A stretch of 64,000 nucleotides of DNA from Viola odorata. Lineage: Eukaryota; Streptophyta; Magnoliopsida; Malpighiales; Violaceae. Below, piece by piece: positions 47,401 to 56,700 of the stretch. Location: contig OY829543.1 in assembly GCA_963691705.1 (NCBI GenBank), forward strand, positions 51,750,564-51,814,563, written 5' to 3'. Below the pieces are notes generated by a model that worked only from the letters and a program-made list of their open reading frames with translations, searched no databases and was not told the origin of the DNA. The first letter of the stretch is position 1; the number at the start of each line of letters is the position of its first letter. The position numbers were made by a program, and so were the translations under genes.

Positions 47401-48501
47401 TGTTTTAGAACAGATAAAAAAAGAAAGATGACACTGAAATGGGACAGTATTTTCTGCTATGGTGTGATCTGCCTCTAAATACATTTCAGGAAAACAGAAA
47501 AAAAAAATCTGATCGATTTCTACAGAGAAAAATGTTGTAACCGAGAACCCATGAGATGTATGTAACTGGTGTTAAACTAGGTTGATGACCACAGAGGTAC
47601 ATCTTTCCTCATGAGATTCAGTGTTCTTATTCACTGATTCTTGCAGGCAAAGCGTCTACCATGCAGGGAAGCTATGGTAACCGAGGTTCAGAGAGCAAGC
47701 TTCTCTCAAGGCTCATGGATTGGGGAGATGCAGAAGGCTTCTGATAATTCTGTAATTATTAGTGAAATTCTGGACCCCAGGACAAAAAATATGTTGTCTA
47801 TGTCAAAGATTAGTGATTATGTTTTATCAAATGAGCTTGTCAGCATGGCATTGGCTATGGTTGCAGAGGATCGGCAAATAAATGATGTATTAGAAGAGCT
47901 TTTTGCGGAGGAGGTACTATTTTTCTTTTTATACCACAGTGAGAATGATCTGTTACATTCTATGCAAAAAAAAATAGGGCACAGTAAGCTAACAAAATTG
48001 CAATAGAAGAATTGCCATTAGGTGCATGCAAATGCTTGCTTTTTTATCACAGTTCGCCTTTCATTCTGTCAATCTTGGTGTTTAATGTGATAGTTTTGAT
48101 ACAATGTTATTTGCCTCAGTTGGGATATTGGCTATTCCTTGAGTTCCCCATGCATCCCTGCATTCTAGCTGCATGAACCCACTATCTGCTATGCTTACTG
48201 TTTGGAAGAGCCCCATTACTAAAATCACTAATGGACTTCGAGATTTCTTTTATTGATTTGTGGATCTTTTGGCATTTGTCAGGGAAATGAGCTGCAAATA
48301 AGGCAAGCGGAACTCTACCTTCGAGAAGATGAGGAACTGAGTTTCTACGAGGTACTCTTACGAGCGCGTCAAATGAGAGAGATTGTCATTGGCTACCGTT
48401 TAGATGATGCTGAGAGAGCTATCATTAATCCACCAGCTAAAGGTGAGAGACGAAGGTGGTCACTGAGAGATTCTTTTGTAGTTATCGCTGAAAAAGAATG
48501 A
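41412..48501 (+). CDS. CASTOR: CASTOR-type nuclear-envelope ion channel
   Basis: Eleven exons: 41412-41876, 42258-42872, 43035-43217, 43750-43809, 43896-44099, 44245-44493, 46073-46171 (or alternative 45924-46022), 46399-46593, 46734-46826, 47647-47913 and 48283-48501. All introns are phase 0; the product is 882 residues. The N-terminus has SSSRDWFFPSPSF-like sequence as in legume CASTOR, then basic Pro/Ser-rich sequence and a first helix near 125-143. Further helices lead to the pore, with filter ADSGNH at about 292-297 and GGMLIFAMMLGLVSDAISEK after it. RCK-like gating domains follow (HTLVLGWSDKL; RILFCGWRRDMEDMI). CASTOR and POLLUX are K+-permeable channels needed for nuclear calcium spiking in root symbioses. 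Assignment to CASTOR rather than POLLUX rests on the N-terminus and overall wording from memory. The exon choice at 45.9-46.2 kb is described separately. Confidence 0.93.
45924..46022 (+). CDS. CASTOR: Alternative CASTOR exon (tandem duplicate of exon 7)
   Basis: A 99-nt open segment bounded by CATCATTCAG and GTAAGC encodes 33 residues ending PQKILLCGWRRDIDDMIV. The next segment, 46073-46171, is also 99 nt and encodes 33 residues ending AERILFCGWRRDMEDMIL. Both are phase 0 and would join exon 6 (ending ALPM) and exon 8 (starting VLDAF) in frame. The gap between them is only 50 nt, too short for normal plant splicing, so including both is unlikely. The two share the CGWRRD core but differ throughout the first 17 residues. 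I infer mutually exclusive alternative exons. A decayed duplicate is less likely, because the frame, both splice sites and the motif are intact. Confidence 0.75.
46831..47020. repeat. Tandem duplication (97-bp unit) in CASTOR intron 9
   Basis: TCACTTTTGAATATTTGAGT begins at 46831 and again at 46928. Both copies continue near-identically through TTTGATTGAATACATTATTT and TTTATGTGCTTTAGT. The second copy has a small TTATTTAT-type insertion. Confidence 0.85.
47100..47660. repeat. Diverged tandem duplication (289-bp offset) covering the exon 10 acceptor of CASTOR
   Basis: CAGTGTTCTTATTCACTGAT then TCTTGCAGGCAAAGC occurs at about 47332-47364 and at 47621-47653. The sequence before each is also related (AAAAAGAAAGATG, TCTAAATACATTT, AGAAAAATGTTGT). 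The second copy holds the functional acceptor at 47646. The first is a decoy at 47357. Part of the upstream copy ends AGGACAGAGGGAGTG, a Stowaway-like terminus. Confidence 0.75.
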
Positions 48502-48519
48502 GCCCTTTTTAGCATGAAG

Positions 48520-49290
48520 AAACAGTTCGGAAAGTCAGAAATCTGCTGAAGCACTTAAGACAGTTTGTAGTGGGTTTCGCAGAGCCACTATAGCTGCACA
48601 GATTCCGCAAGAAGCGAGAATATGCATTTCCGATCTGCATGTCTTGCTCCACTGACTAGTCTCAGAGTCTCGCGAGTTTCATTTTTCGATAAAGTTTACA
48701 GTCGGATAGTCTAGGGATACGACAACTTGGGTCGCTCATTACTTGTTCTTTCCACAACATGATTTCCAGGTGAGACGAACATTTAGATAAATTCATTCCC
48801 ACGTATCATGGTGCTTGATGTTCAGAATTTCACATAGAAACCGATCGTTGAATCTGCATTGTCAGTAGATGTAAGGCGTTAATTGCATTGTTGTATCAGA
48901 ATCCATGAGCTTGAATATATATGAATACTAATATTTTCCACCGGGTGTGGTTTCTTCCTTTTGTTATTTTTTTGTTTTGTTTGAAGGGAAGATATAATTG
49001 GATTAATTCAAATCTGCAAGTACAAAAGGCGCAATCATTTCGGTTCATTCCTTTGTCCATATATTTTCTAAACTGGAAATCAAAGCCAATTGGCTCAACT
49101 TATACGTGGGAACATTGTCATTTCCTTTTGTTATTTTGAATGTCAATTGCTTTTGTTTTTGTTATCTTGGGGAATAACCATAATAATACTTCTGTAAATG
49201 GAGGACTTCTCTACTCTCTAGTATTGCTTATTATATTTTTGTTACAAGAATAATGCTAGATTTTTTGTATCAGAAGAACAATGCTATAAT
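48520..49290. other. CASTOR 3' flank
   Basis: Probable 3' untranslated sequence, then AT-rich intergenic DNA. No further gene was found before the MITE at 49294. Confidence 0.4.
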
Positions 49291-49293
49291 ATA

Positions 49294-49513
49294 CTCCCTC
49301 CGGACACAATTACTTGTCACTTTACTATTCCAGCACGCATTTCGAGGAGGCCGAATGACTCACTATTTGACCCCAAAAAAATCTGTACTTTTTTTCTAAC
49401 GTACGTTAATCCTTAACGTACGTCCGAGAAAAAGTACGGAACTTTTTGGGTCAAATAGTGAGCCATTCGGCCTCCTCGAAACGCATACATGAATAGTAAC
49501 AGTGACAAAGGAG
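49294..49513. mobile_element. Stowaway-like MITE with long foldback
   Basis: The left terminus CTCCCTCCGGACACAATTAC is preceded by TA. The right terminus is shortened (GTGACAAAGGAG). The arms pair over a long distance, including TCGAGGAGGCCGAATGACTC on the left with its inverse on the right. They meet in a central palindrome, AACGTACGTTAATCC and TTAACGTACGT. A related element is at 53046-53305. Confidence 0.75.
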
Positions 49514-49519
49514 CATGTA

Positions 49520-50700
49520 TTTTTTGGACTTTTAAAAGCCTATGTTTTTTTTTCCTTTTAATTTATCTTCTCATTCCTTATAAATGAAAAGGCTTTTATC
49601 TAACCCATAAAATGATATTTTATATTAGAATAAATTCAATGCTAGCCCATAAAAAAAAAGATATAGCCTTTTATTGTTGTTTTTCAAGTTTCTTTCAATA
49701 ACAAAAAGGAAAAAGTAGTAAAATCATACCAAATGTTCAGATTTCAATTTTGTTCAATGTAAACCCTAGCTTTCTTTCAATGACAAAATTTTCCGATTTT
49801 TATTTTATTTTTCTTTAATTTTTAGCAATTGGATTAACTTTTAAAGAATTTTTAATTTCTAAATTTTTTTCTATTAATTTTATGGATATTTATTCTTTTA
49901 TACTATTAATTATTTATGTGTTAATTTATTTTTTTCTATTTTTTTATAAAAAAATATTTATGTCAGCGGCCTGAAGAGAGAGAAAACAAATCCCGACATT
50001 TTTTTATTTTTATATTTCCACGTCAACTAAATGATAAACTCTCATTATCAAATATGATTTAAGCTAATCTTGAAACAAACCTGAGGTTCACATTGAACAA
50101 AATTAAAATCTTTGTTGTTATTTAAACATTGGGTATAAACTTGAGGTTGGTTTACTACTTTTTCTAAAAATTTATAATTTACAAAACATTCCACTGTAGC
50201 TCTTATAATTTAAAAACATGCAACAAAAACTTCTATAATTTCCTAAAAGTTACCATTTTAGTCTTATAATAGTTTAAAAAATAAAATAAAATAATAGTAA
50301 AAAAGCCAAAATTTATGAAATAAACAAAAAAATGTAACAAATATATTAGGATCTTAAATAATGAAACAAATTAGTTTAAATTTTATTTACAATTTATTTT
50401 TTAAAATTTTTAAGTAAACATTTTCTCTCAAATTTGCATATTTTTTATTATTTTTTTATTTTTAAAATGCTATAAATGTTAAAATTGGATTTTTTTTTTA
50501 AAATATACTATTTATATTGCAAGATCTTAAACTATATATAGGGAAAAATAAAATATTTATAAACTATAAGATTTTATTCAGGTAGTTTACCATTAATTAA
50601 ATAAATAAACAACATTACATGATTTTTTACAGCATTCTTGTTTTTTTTTATAAGAAAAAAAAAAAAGAGTAACAAGGACGTGGTAATTTTAAAACTCCTG
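49520..50700. other. Intergenic AT-rich DNA upstream of the bS16 gene, contains repeat copy 2
   Basis: No gene. The segment 50160-50575 is the second copy of the dispersed repeat also found at 25735-26165. The remainder is low-complexity A/T. Confidence 0.45.
50160..50575. repeat. AT-rich dispersed repeat, copy 2
   Basis: Matches 25735-26165 in order and spacing of its landmarks: TATAATTTACAAAA, TTCCTAAAAGTTACC, CTTATAATAGTTTAAAAAAT, ATGTAACAAATATATTAGGA, TTTATTTACAATTTA, CTCAAATTTGCAT, GCTATAAATGTTA, and an ending with AAACTATAAGATTTT. The start and end are loosely inverted. Confidence 0.6.
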
Positions 50701-50712
50701 AGAAACCCATGG

Positions 50713-50720
50713 TATAAATA
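50713..50720 (+). promoter_or_regulatory. TATA box of the bS16 gene
   Basis: TATAAATA about 94 bases upstream of the start codon, in the context CATGGTATAAATACAGAG. Confidence 0.6.
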
Positions 50721-50813
50721 CAGAGACTGAGCAACTGAGTACAGAAAAGAACAGATAAGGCACCATATCAAATTATCTCCATCCTCTGGCCTGGAATTGA
50801 ACATTGTGCGAGT

Positions 50814-52502
50814 ATGGCAGTGAAGATTAGGTTAGCTCGACTTGGGTGCAGGAACAGAGCATTCTATAGGATCATTGCTGCCGACTCCAAAACCCCAAGA
50901 GATGGCAAGTTCATCCAAGTTCTTGGTTTCTATGACCCTTTAGCAGGTTCGCCTTTTTCAAATTCTTTTGTCTTGCTTCTTTTATTCCCTGTAGAAAAGA
51001 TTGGGGGTTTACTGCTCATCCCAAAAAAGAGAGAAGAAGATAGGGTTTTACAACTATAAGATGAGGTTTATGTATGACAATGGTTTGTTGGGTCGGTGGT
51101 AAAATTGGGTGGTCTTGGGTTCAACTGGTAATCATTCCATAGCCTGACGATGGTTATATGATATACTTTCTATGGCATTGTCCATGGAGGTGCCCTAAAG
51201 TTGGGTTAGAGAATAGGACTAATGGGTGTGTTTGAAGAATTTTGTATATTTGTACCACAAAGTAAAAAGATGTTATGCATTCTTCTTTTATGAATGAATT
51301 TTCTATATTGTTCACATTTAGTTCAAATGCAGTTCACCAAAAGATTAATTCACTCGCAACTTGAATGCTAATGTTATAATTTATGCTTGTTTTTCTTTTC
51401 TCTATGTAGCTAATGATGATCCTGAGCGAATTGCACTTCATGTTTGCTTTTCTTTTCTCTATGGTTTGTTGGGTCGGTAGTAAAATTGGGTGTTCTTAGG
51501 TTCCAGGGATAATCATTCCATAGCCCTGAGTATATGATGTACTTTCTATGGCATTGTTCATGGAGGTGCCTTGAACTTTGGATTATGGATTGCGAGTTAT
51601 GGGCGTGTGAGAATTTTGTATATTTGTACCGCAAAGTAAAAGATGTTATGTATTATTCTTCTTTTACGAGTTGATTGGCACCAACAAGATACTGTTCACA
51701 TTTAGTTCAATTGCAGTTCAGCAAAAAGGTTAATTAACTTGCAACTCGAATGCTAATGTTATAATTTATGTTTGCTTTTCTTTTTCTTTATGTAGCTAAA
51801 GATGATCCTAAGAGAATTGGACTTCATGTTGACAAAGTCCAGTAAGCTTCTTATCCTCTCTTTTCTTTCTTTCTCAACCCACTGTACTTTCATTTTGTCA
51901 TTCAATTTTGTTTCTTAATTTTGCGTTTAAGGATATTGAAATGAATGTTTAGTAGCAAGTATACCTCTCTGTGACATGTTTGAGTTTTGATTTTTTAAAA
52001 TATGTCAAGGGATATTGCTTTGGGAAACTTACTTCTGTATCTGAAACTGCCCAATTATTTGCTTCTTGAGGTTTAACCGCGTTTACATATTTTCACGATA
52101 AATCCTTTTGCAGTCTGCATAAATGTGTGTTTAGTGTTTTTCTTGAAAGTTCTTTCCCAAAAAATGACTCTTGAGAAAACAAAATATTTTATTGCCATTC
52201 AATATGATAATTCTTGCAAGTTCTATAGGTGAAAAAACTACATTTATTTTGTTTGGCTACAAGCGCATTTTTAAGCACAGTGTGGAACTCTTGAGGGCTG
52301 ATTGCAAATCATTTTGTTTCCATTTCTGTTTCTGCTTGTCTTCTGCAGGTACTGGCTGTCTGTTGGTGCTCAGCCTTCAGACCCAGTGAAGGGCATTCTG
52401 ATGAGAGCAGGTTTAATAGCCCCACCACCGATGGTGATAATGGCTCAGAAGAAGGGGAAATCAAGTGACGATGCACTTCCTGCCGATCCTCTTGCTGGTT
52501 GA
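50814..52502 (+). CDS. RPS16: Organellar 30S ribosomal protein bS16 (RPS16)
   Basis: Three exons, 50814-50946, 51796-51841 and 52349-52502, give 110 residues. [20 protein letters not shown] and the following [21 protein letters not shown] are the bS16 N-terminal signature; the middle is [20 protein letters not shown]. There is no long transit peptide before the bacterial-like start. Nuclear RPS16 proteins of this form are known to be targeted to mitochondria and, in some plants, plastids, and have allowed loss of the plastid rps16 gene. Exon 1 ends with one base of a GCT codon and exon 2 ends with CA of CAG. A tandem duplication in intron 1 carries a truncated copy of exon 2. The C-terminus ([17 protein letters not shown]) is polar. 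Confidence 0.95.
51081..51842. repeat. Tandem duplication in bS16 intron 1, units of about 381-386 bp
   Basis: TGGTTTGTTGGGTCGGT begins at 51081 and at 51462. Both copies then run in parallel (AAAATTGGGTG, AATCATTCCATAGCC, TTTCTATGGCATTGT, CATGGAGGTGCC, TTTTGTATATTTGTACC). They end in an acceptor-plus-exon segment, at 51410-51444 in copy 1 and at 51796 onward in copy 2. The second copy is the working exon. Confidence 0.9.
51410..51444 (+). pseudogene. Truncated duplicate of RPS16 exon 2
   Basis: It follows CTCTATGTAG and aligns with the first 35 bases of exon 2, keeping the frame (AAT GAT GAT CCT GAG CGA ATT against AAA GAT GAT CCT AAG AGA ATT). It lacks the last 11 bases and the GTAAGC donor, because the duplication junction falls inside the exon. 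Confidence 0.8.
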
Positions 52503-52599
52503 TTTGGATGCCGGGAAGAAGTCAATTGCCATGAAACACTGATTTTCAGCAGTGTTTGTGGTTGTTTGGCTTGTATGAGAAGGAGGAGGCATGTTGTAT

Positions 52600-53040
52600 T
52601 TCCTTTGATTAAAGTTTGTATGCTATTGATGTGAATTATTGCAAGTGTGAACCAGAGGAACTGGCCATGTTGAAAACTAAAATTTCATTTGCACTTGTTG
52701 AATGTCCTTCATATCAGTCTTGCTTTATTGTTTCATTTTTTCTATTGATGATTTTTGATGATATGGTCATGGTTCCTACCGGTAGCAAAGTATGGATAAG
52801 AACATAATGTTTGGACTCCATATTATGCAAGGGGAGAGTTTTTGCTAATTTGAAGTGAAGAGTGGTATAAAATCGGTCCGTACTCTGCATCATATCCATA
52901 GTTAGCACATTCTTCCTAGTTAGAAGCTTCAGCTTATTACCCAGGTCACGGTCGAGGACGTCACACGCAATGCATCATAAGTAGCATCAATACCATTAGT
53001 GTCATCAATTAGGGACTCAAGTTGGAGTCTCAACTTTAAA
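52600..53040. other. bS16 3' flank and intergenic
   Basis: Likely 3' untranslated sequence up to about 52800, then unassigned DNA up to the MITE at 53046. Confidence 0.4.
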
Positions 53041-53045
53041 AAATA

Positions 53046-53305
53046 CTCCCTCCGGTCTCAAAACAATGTCGTTTTAGCTTTTGCTTTTACTGTTTCGGCA
53101 CGTATCTTAAAACGGCCGGTAGACTCACTATTTGAGACAATTTTGCCCCTAATTTTTTCTGGGAAGTACGTTAAGGATTAACGTACGTTCACAAAAAAAT
53201 TCGGATTTTTTGGGGGTGAAATAGTGCCTCATCCGGTTTCCTCGATATGCGTTCCCTACTGAATATTGGGATGCGAGGAAGACATTCTTTTGAGACTGGA
53301 GGGAG
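53046..53305. mobile_element. Stowaway-like MITE, 260 bp
   Basis: TA flanks both sides (53044-53045 and 53306-53307). The left terminus CTCCCTCCGGTCTCAAAA matches the inverse of the right terminus, CTCCCTCCAGTCTCAAAA. The centre contains AAGTACGTTAAGGATTAACG, shared with the element at 49294-49513. Confidence 0.88.
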
Positions 53306-53472
53306 TATATGATTTAGGGAGTATATGATTTCATTAAATGGAGTCTTAATTTAACCAAAAGTTGAGATCCGTTTGATTCAATACAATGCACAAATTTTAC
53401 TTTCATAAAGGTCAGCATCTGAAGAAAGATCCTTATTCGTTGAACATATCAGTCAATGTCTTTAGTGTTATA

Positions 53473-53731
53473 CTCCCTCCGTTTTCGATTAATTAACACT
53501 TTCCTATAGATTTTTTGGTTCATCTCCTCATCATTTTATTTTTTCCGGAGCATATATTTTGTGAAAATGACAAATTAATCTTTCTGCATCAACCCAATTT
53601 GATGATGGTGTGATAATTTGAGTGAAAATTAAGAAAAAAAATGAAACAATATGAAATAAAATAATATTAAACATCATTGTTTTAAATATTGCTACTGTTT
53701 CAAAACGACAGTTATTAAAAAACGGAGGGAG
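53473..53731. mobile_element. Stowaway MITE, 259 bp, directly downstream of the CAS-like stop codon
   Basis: TA duplications lie at 53471-53472 and 53732-53733. The left terminus is CTCCCTCCGTTTTCGATTAA and the inverse of the right terminus is CTCCCTCCGTTTTTTAATAA. It ends only 22 bases from the stop codon of the CAS-like gene, so it must form most or all of that gene's 3' untranslated region. Confidence 0.9.
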
Positions 53732-53753
53732 TATCTGAAAGAAAAGTTGCAGC

Positions 53754-56700
53754 CTATGCCTCTTTGAGATCAACATTTTCATTAATTGGAGCCACTGGTG
53801 CAGATGATGCATTCTGAGTTCCCTCAGTATCAGACGGTTGGGATTCATGCTTCGCAGCAGCTTTCAGCACCCTGTTCTGAACATCTGATGATGAAGGTGA
53901 CGTGGGCAGTCCATTGCCGTTGGTTTCTAATTTTCCGGCAACCCAAGAGAATGCCTGAGCACCCACTATCACAGGAGCAAGCAGCCGCCTTCAAAGAGAA
54001 GAAATAGAAGATCCAAAATAATCAAGCTTTAGACGAGCCAAAAACTCGGTGAATACAAAGTCAACAACTCGAAGAATAATCAAGTCCAAACATGAAGGTC
54101 CATTTTACCAGTGCCACCTTTTCCTAAACAATGTCGAAGAAGAAACCTAGAATATTTAAAAATTTGTCTAGACTCTAGACACTGATGCATGTGTGTATTA
54201 TTGATAAATACACCAATAAAGTAGGTTTTTACCTAGCATCTTGCTTAAAATCTTCCGGGCCCTGGTATGAAGCAACCCGCCGATAAATAGTCTGGGGCAG
54301 CAAAAGAAATCAACAGTTATGAAAATTAGGGAACCACTCAACATGAGCAACATATACTTGACAAAAAGGAAACAACATACAATCTAAATGAAATGATTGT
54401 AACCATGTTAACACCAATAATTTCTGGAAATAAGTGAACAGCAGTAGTAAACTACCGCCCCCATCCCACCAACAGGTCACAGCCTCTTCTGCCTTATGCA
54501 GGACAGCCTTGAAGCAGTCCAGAACAGGTCAGTGTCAAAAAGGGGTTTGACTTGTGTTTAGCGTTAGGGTTTGTTGCGAAAGGAATTAGGCTATGATCTA
54601 GTGTTTATTGTAAGGTTTGGGGTTGGTTTCAGCATTGTTAGAGTTACAGAATACCACGACGCTTAAAATTAACTAAATATGATAAGGAAATAAACTAATG
54701 GACTACTTAATTTAAAACTCAGACTTGGTCTATTGTTCTTCACGACCACCCATATTATAACTTAAAGGAATGTCATGTACAAGGCCTGTATTTTGTGGTC
54801 GTGTTCATGCCAAACATCTCTTTTCTTTTCCATATGGTTGATCACATGACAACCACGATCTTGACATTCAACTGAAGTGATCAGTAATCAAACAAGATAC
54901 AAAAACATTGACAATCAAGCAATATGAATATAAAACCCTTCTTCGTCAAGAGTTTAGTCAGATACCTGGCTGAGACCTACAATGGCAATAAGTTGCAAAG
55001 TCCTCTCCCATTCTGAAATAAAATCAATGCTAATTTGAGGAATAAAAAGAAGAAGAAACTAGAACAACAACAACCTAGTTATCAATCTAGAGAAATACAA
55101 TATTCCATCATGTGTGGGCCTGTTGTTCAGCAGAAAGAAAAATGAATGCACAAAAGTAAAATATTAATGCCAAAAGAGAGGAGAGGAAAAGGTTTGTAGC
55201 TATCATTATGAGTTTTAAAAAGGCAAAAAAGAGAGGGGAAGAAAATAGGCATACCTAGAGCTGCATACAGTGCTGCAGTGAGACCCTGTCCACAAAATAA
55301 TTAAATTTATTGGTAAACTGAAAATTAGAAATATTCATGGTAAGATGATAACCATCTCTAAGTGCTGAATTAGTATTTAAACCTATATCTAATTTCCACA
55401 CATTGGAATTAAAGAGAACAATAATAAAGTTATTTTTCCAAGTTATATCCAGAAAATTTGGAAATCTGGTGTAGATTTCAGTGGTAGTGCATGCTACAAA
55501 ACAGAGATAATTATCCCATTCAAACCCATTACACAGGATTCATGTGATAAATGCGGGGGGGGGAGGGCTTCAGATGGGTGAGAGATTAAAAACTGAAATG
55601 CATATATACTTAAACTAGTTGACATGATTTAGTACACAAATGTTATCAGTCTTACCACACCATACCCAAGGGCTTGCAGCGGAGATGGTCTGACTTGTTC
55701 TAGGATTGCCTCAGCTTCCTGAAAGAATTCCAAGTTGACTAAAGTTATGCTAGCAGTTGACATATAGTAACCTTAAAAAAATCAGTGCCAGAATGTACAC
55801 CTGTGAACTTAAATAAATAAAAGGAGAAGTACTTTTAGTCAACATTTAGCATACAAAATCCAAGATGACATATTTCCCTCCCTGACTCTGACAATGATCC
55901 AAAAAACTGAACCACGTCTCATATAGCTGAAGTACTCAGACGCTTATTTGAGATTCCTGAACAGTGAAAAGAATTATGTAATACCACTGGTGTGCTGCGG
56001 AAGAGGAGTGATCAAATTGAAACATCGGGAACTATGATCCTTCATACATAAGTATCGCACCGAAAGCAACTTTGAGAACTATGACTATTAACCATGAACA
56101 ATTTCCAACGGGGTTGTTTCTCAAAGAAGCAACATTTATCCTCTTTATAAAGAAAAAACCATCATCAAATGGATCTATAAAAATCTACTAGTTAAAAAAA
56201 ATAAAAAAAATAAAAGATTCATCAGTATGTAACAAGCACCTCATTGAGTATAGATAAGGCCGTCTCAGGTTTAAGCTCCTTGATTCGAAGACCTTGTTTT
56301 ACCCAAGACTGGAATCCACCTTGGACCAGGTAGGGCCTCTGTCATGTAAAATAATCCAAAAATTAGAAATACCCTGCTTTGCACTTACAGATTTATAATA
56401 AGATGCCACTGAACTAGAAAATTTCTTACAGTGACTACCCTCAAAGTTTAGCATCTTGAAATTCTACAAATTTATTGTTATGAATTGATTGAGCAGGCAA
56501 TAATGAACAGCTACAGTAATGTATTCAAGCATTTAGATTTTGATTTCACAAGCCATATGCAATCGGAGATATAGTGCAGGTGACAACAAAAACCCCAGAA
56601 AAACTGTCCGAAAACTAATTCTACAGTTGTTGATAAAGTTATGGTGAAAACAAGACAGATAGGACTAAAAAAAATTCATCAGTGCAAGATCAATAAAAAG

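Noticed and set aside
41412..48501. Possibility that the channel is POLLUX rather than CASTOR
   Set aside because: The N-terminal RDWFFPSPSF wording and the rest of the main-form protein fit remembered legume CASTOR better. The alternative exon alone looks POLLUX-like. A phylogeny would settle it.
54440..54560. GC-richer patch in the intron before exon 12 of the CAS-like gene
   Set aside because: Has no frame continuity with the gene, no repeat ends and no recognised similarity.
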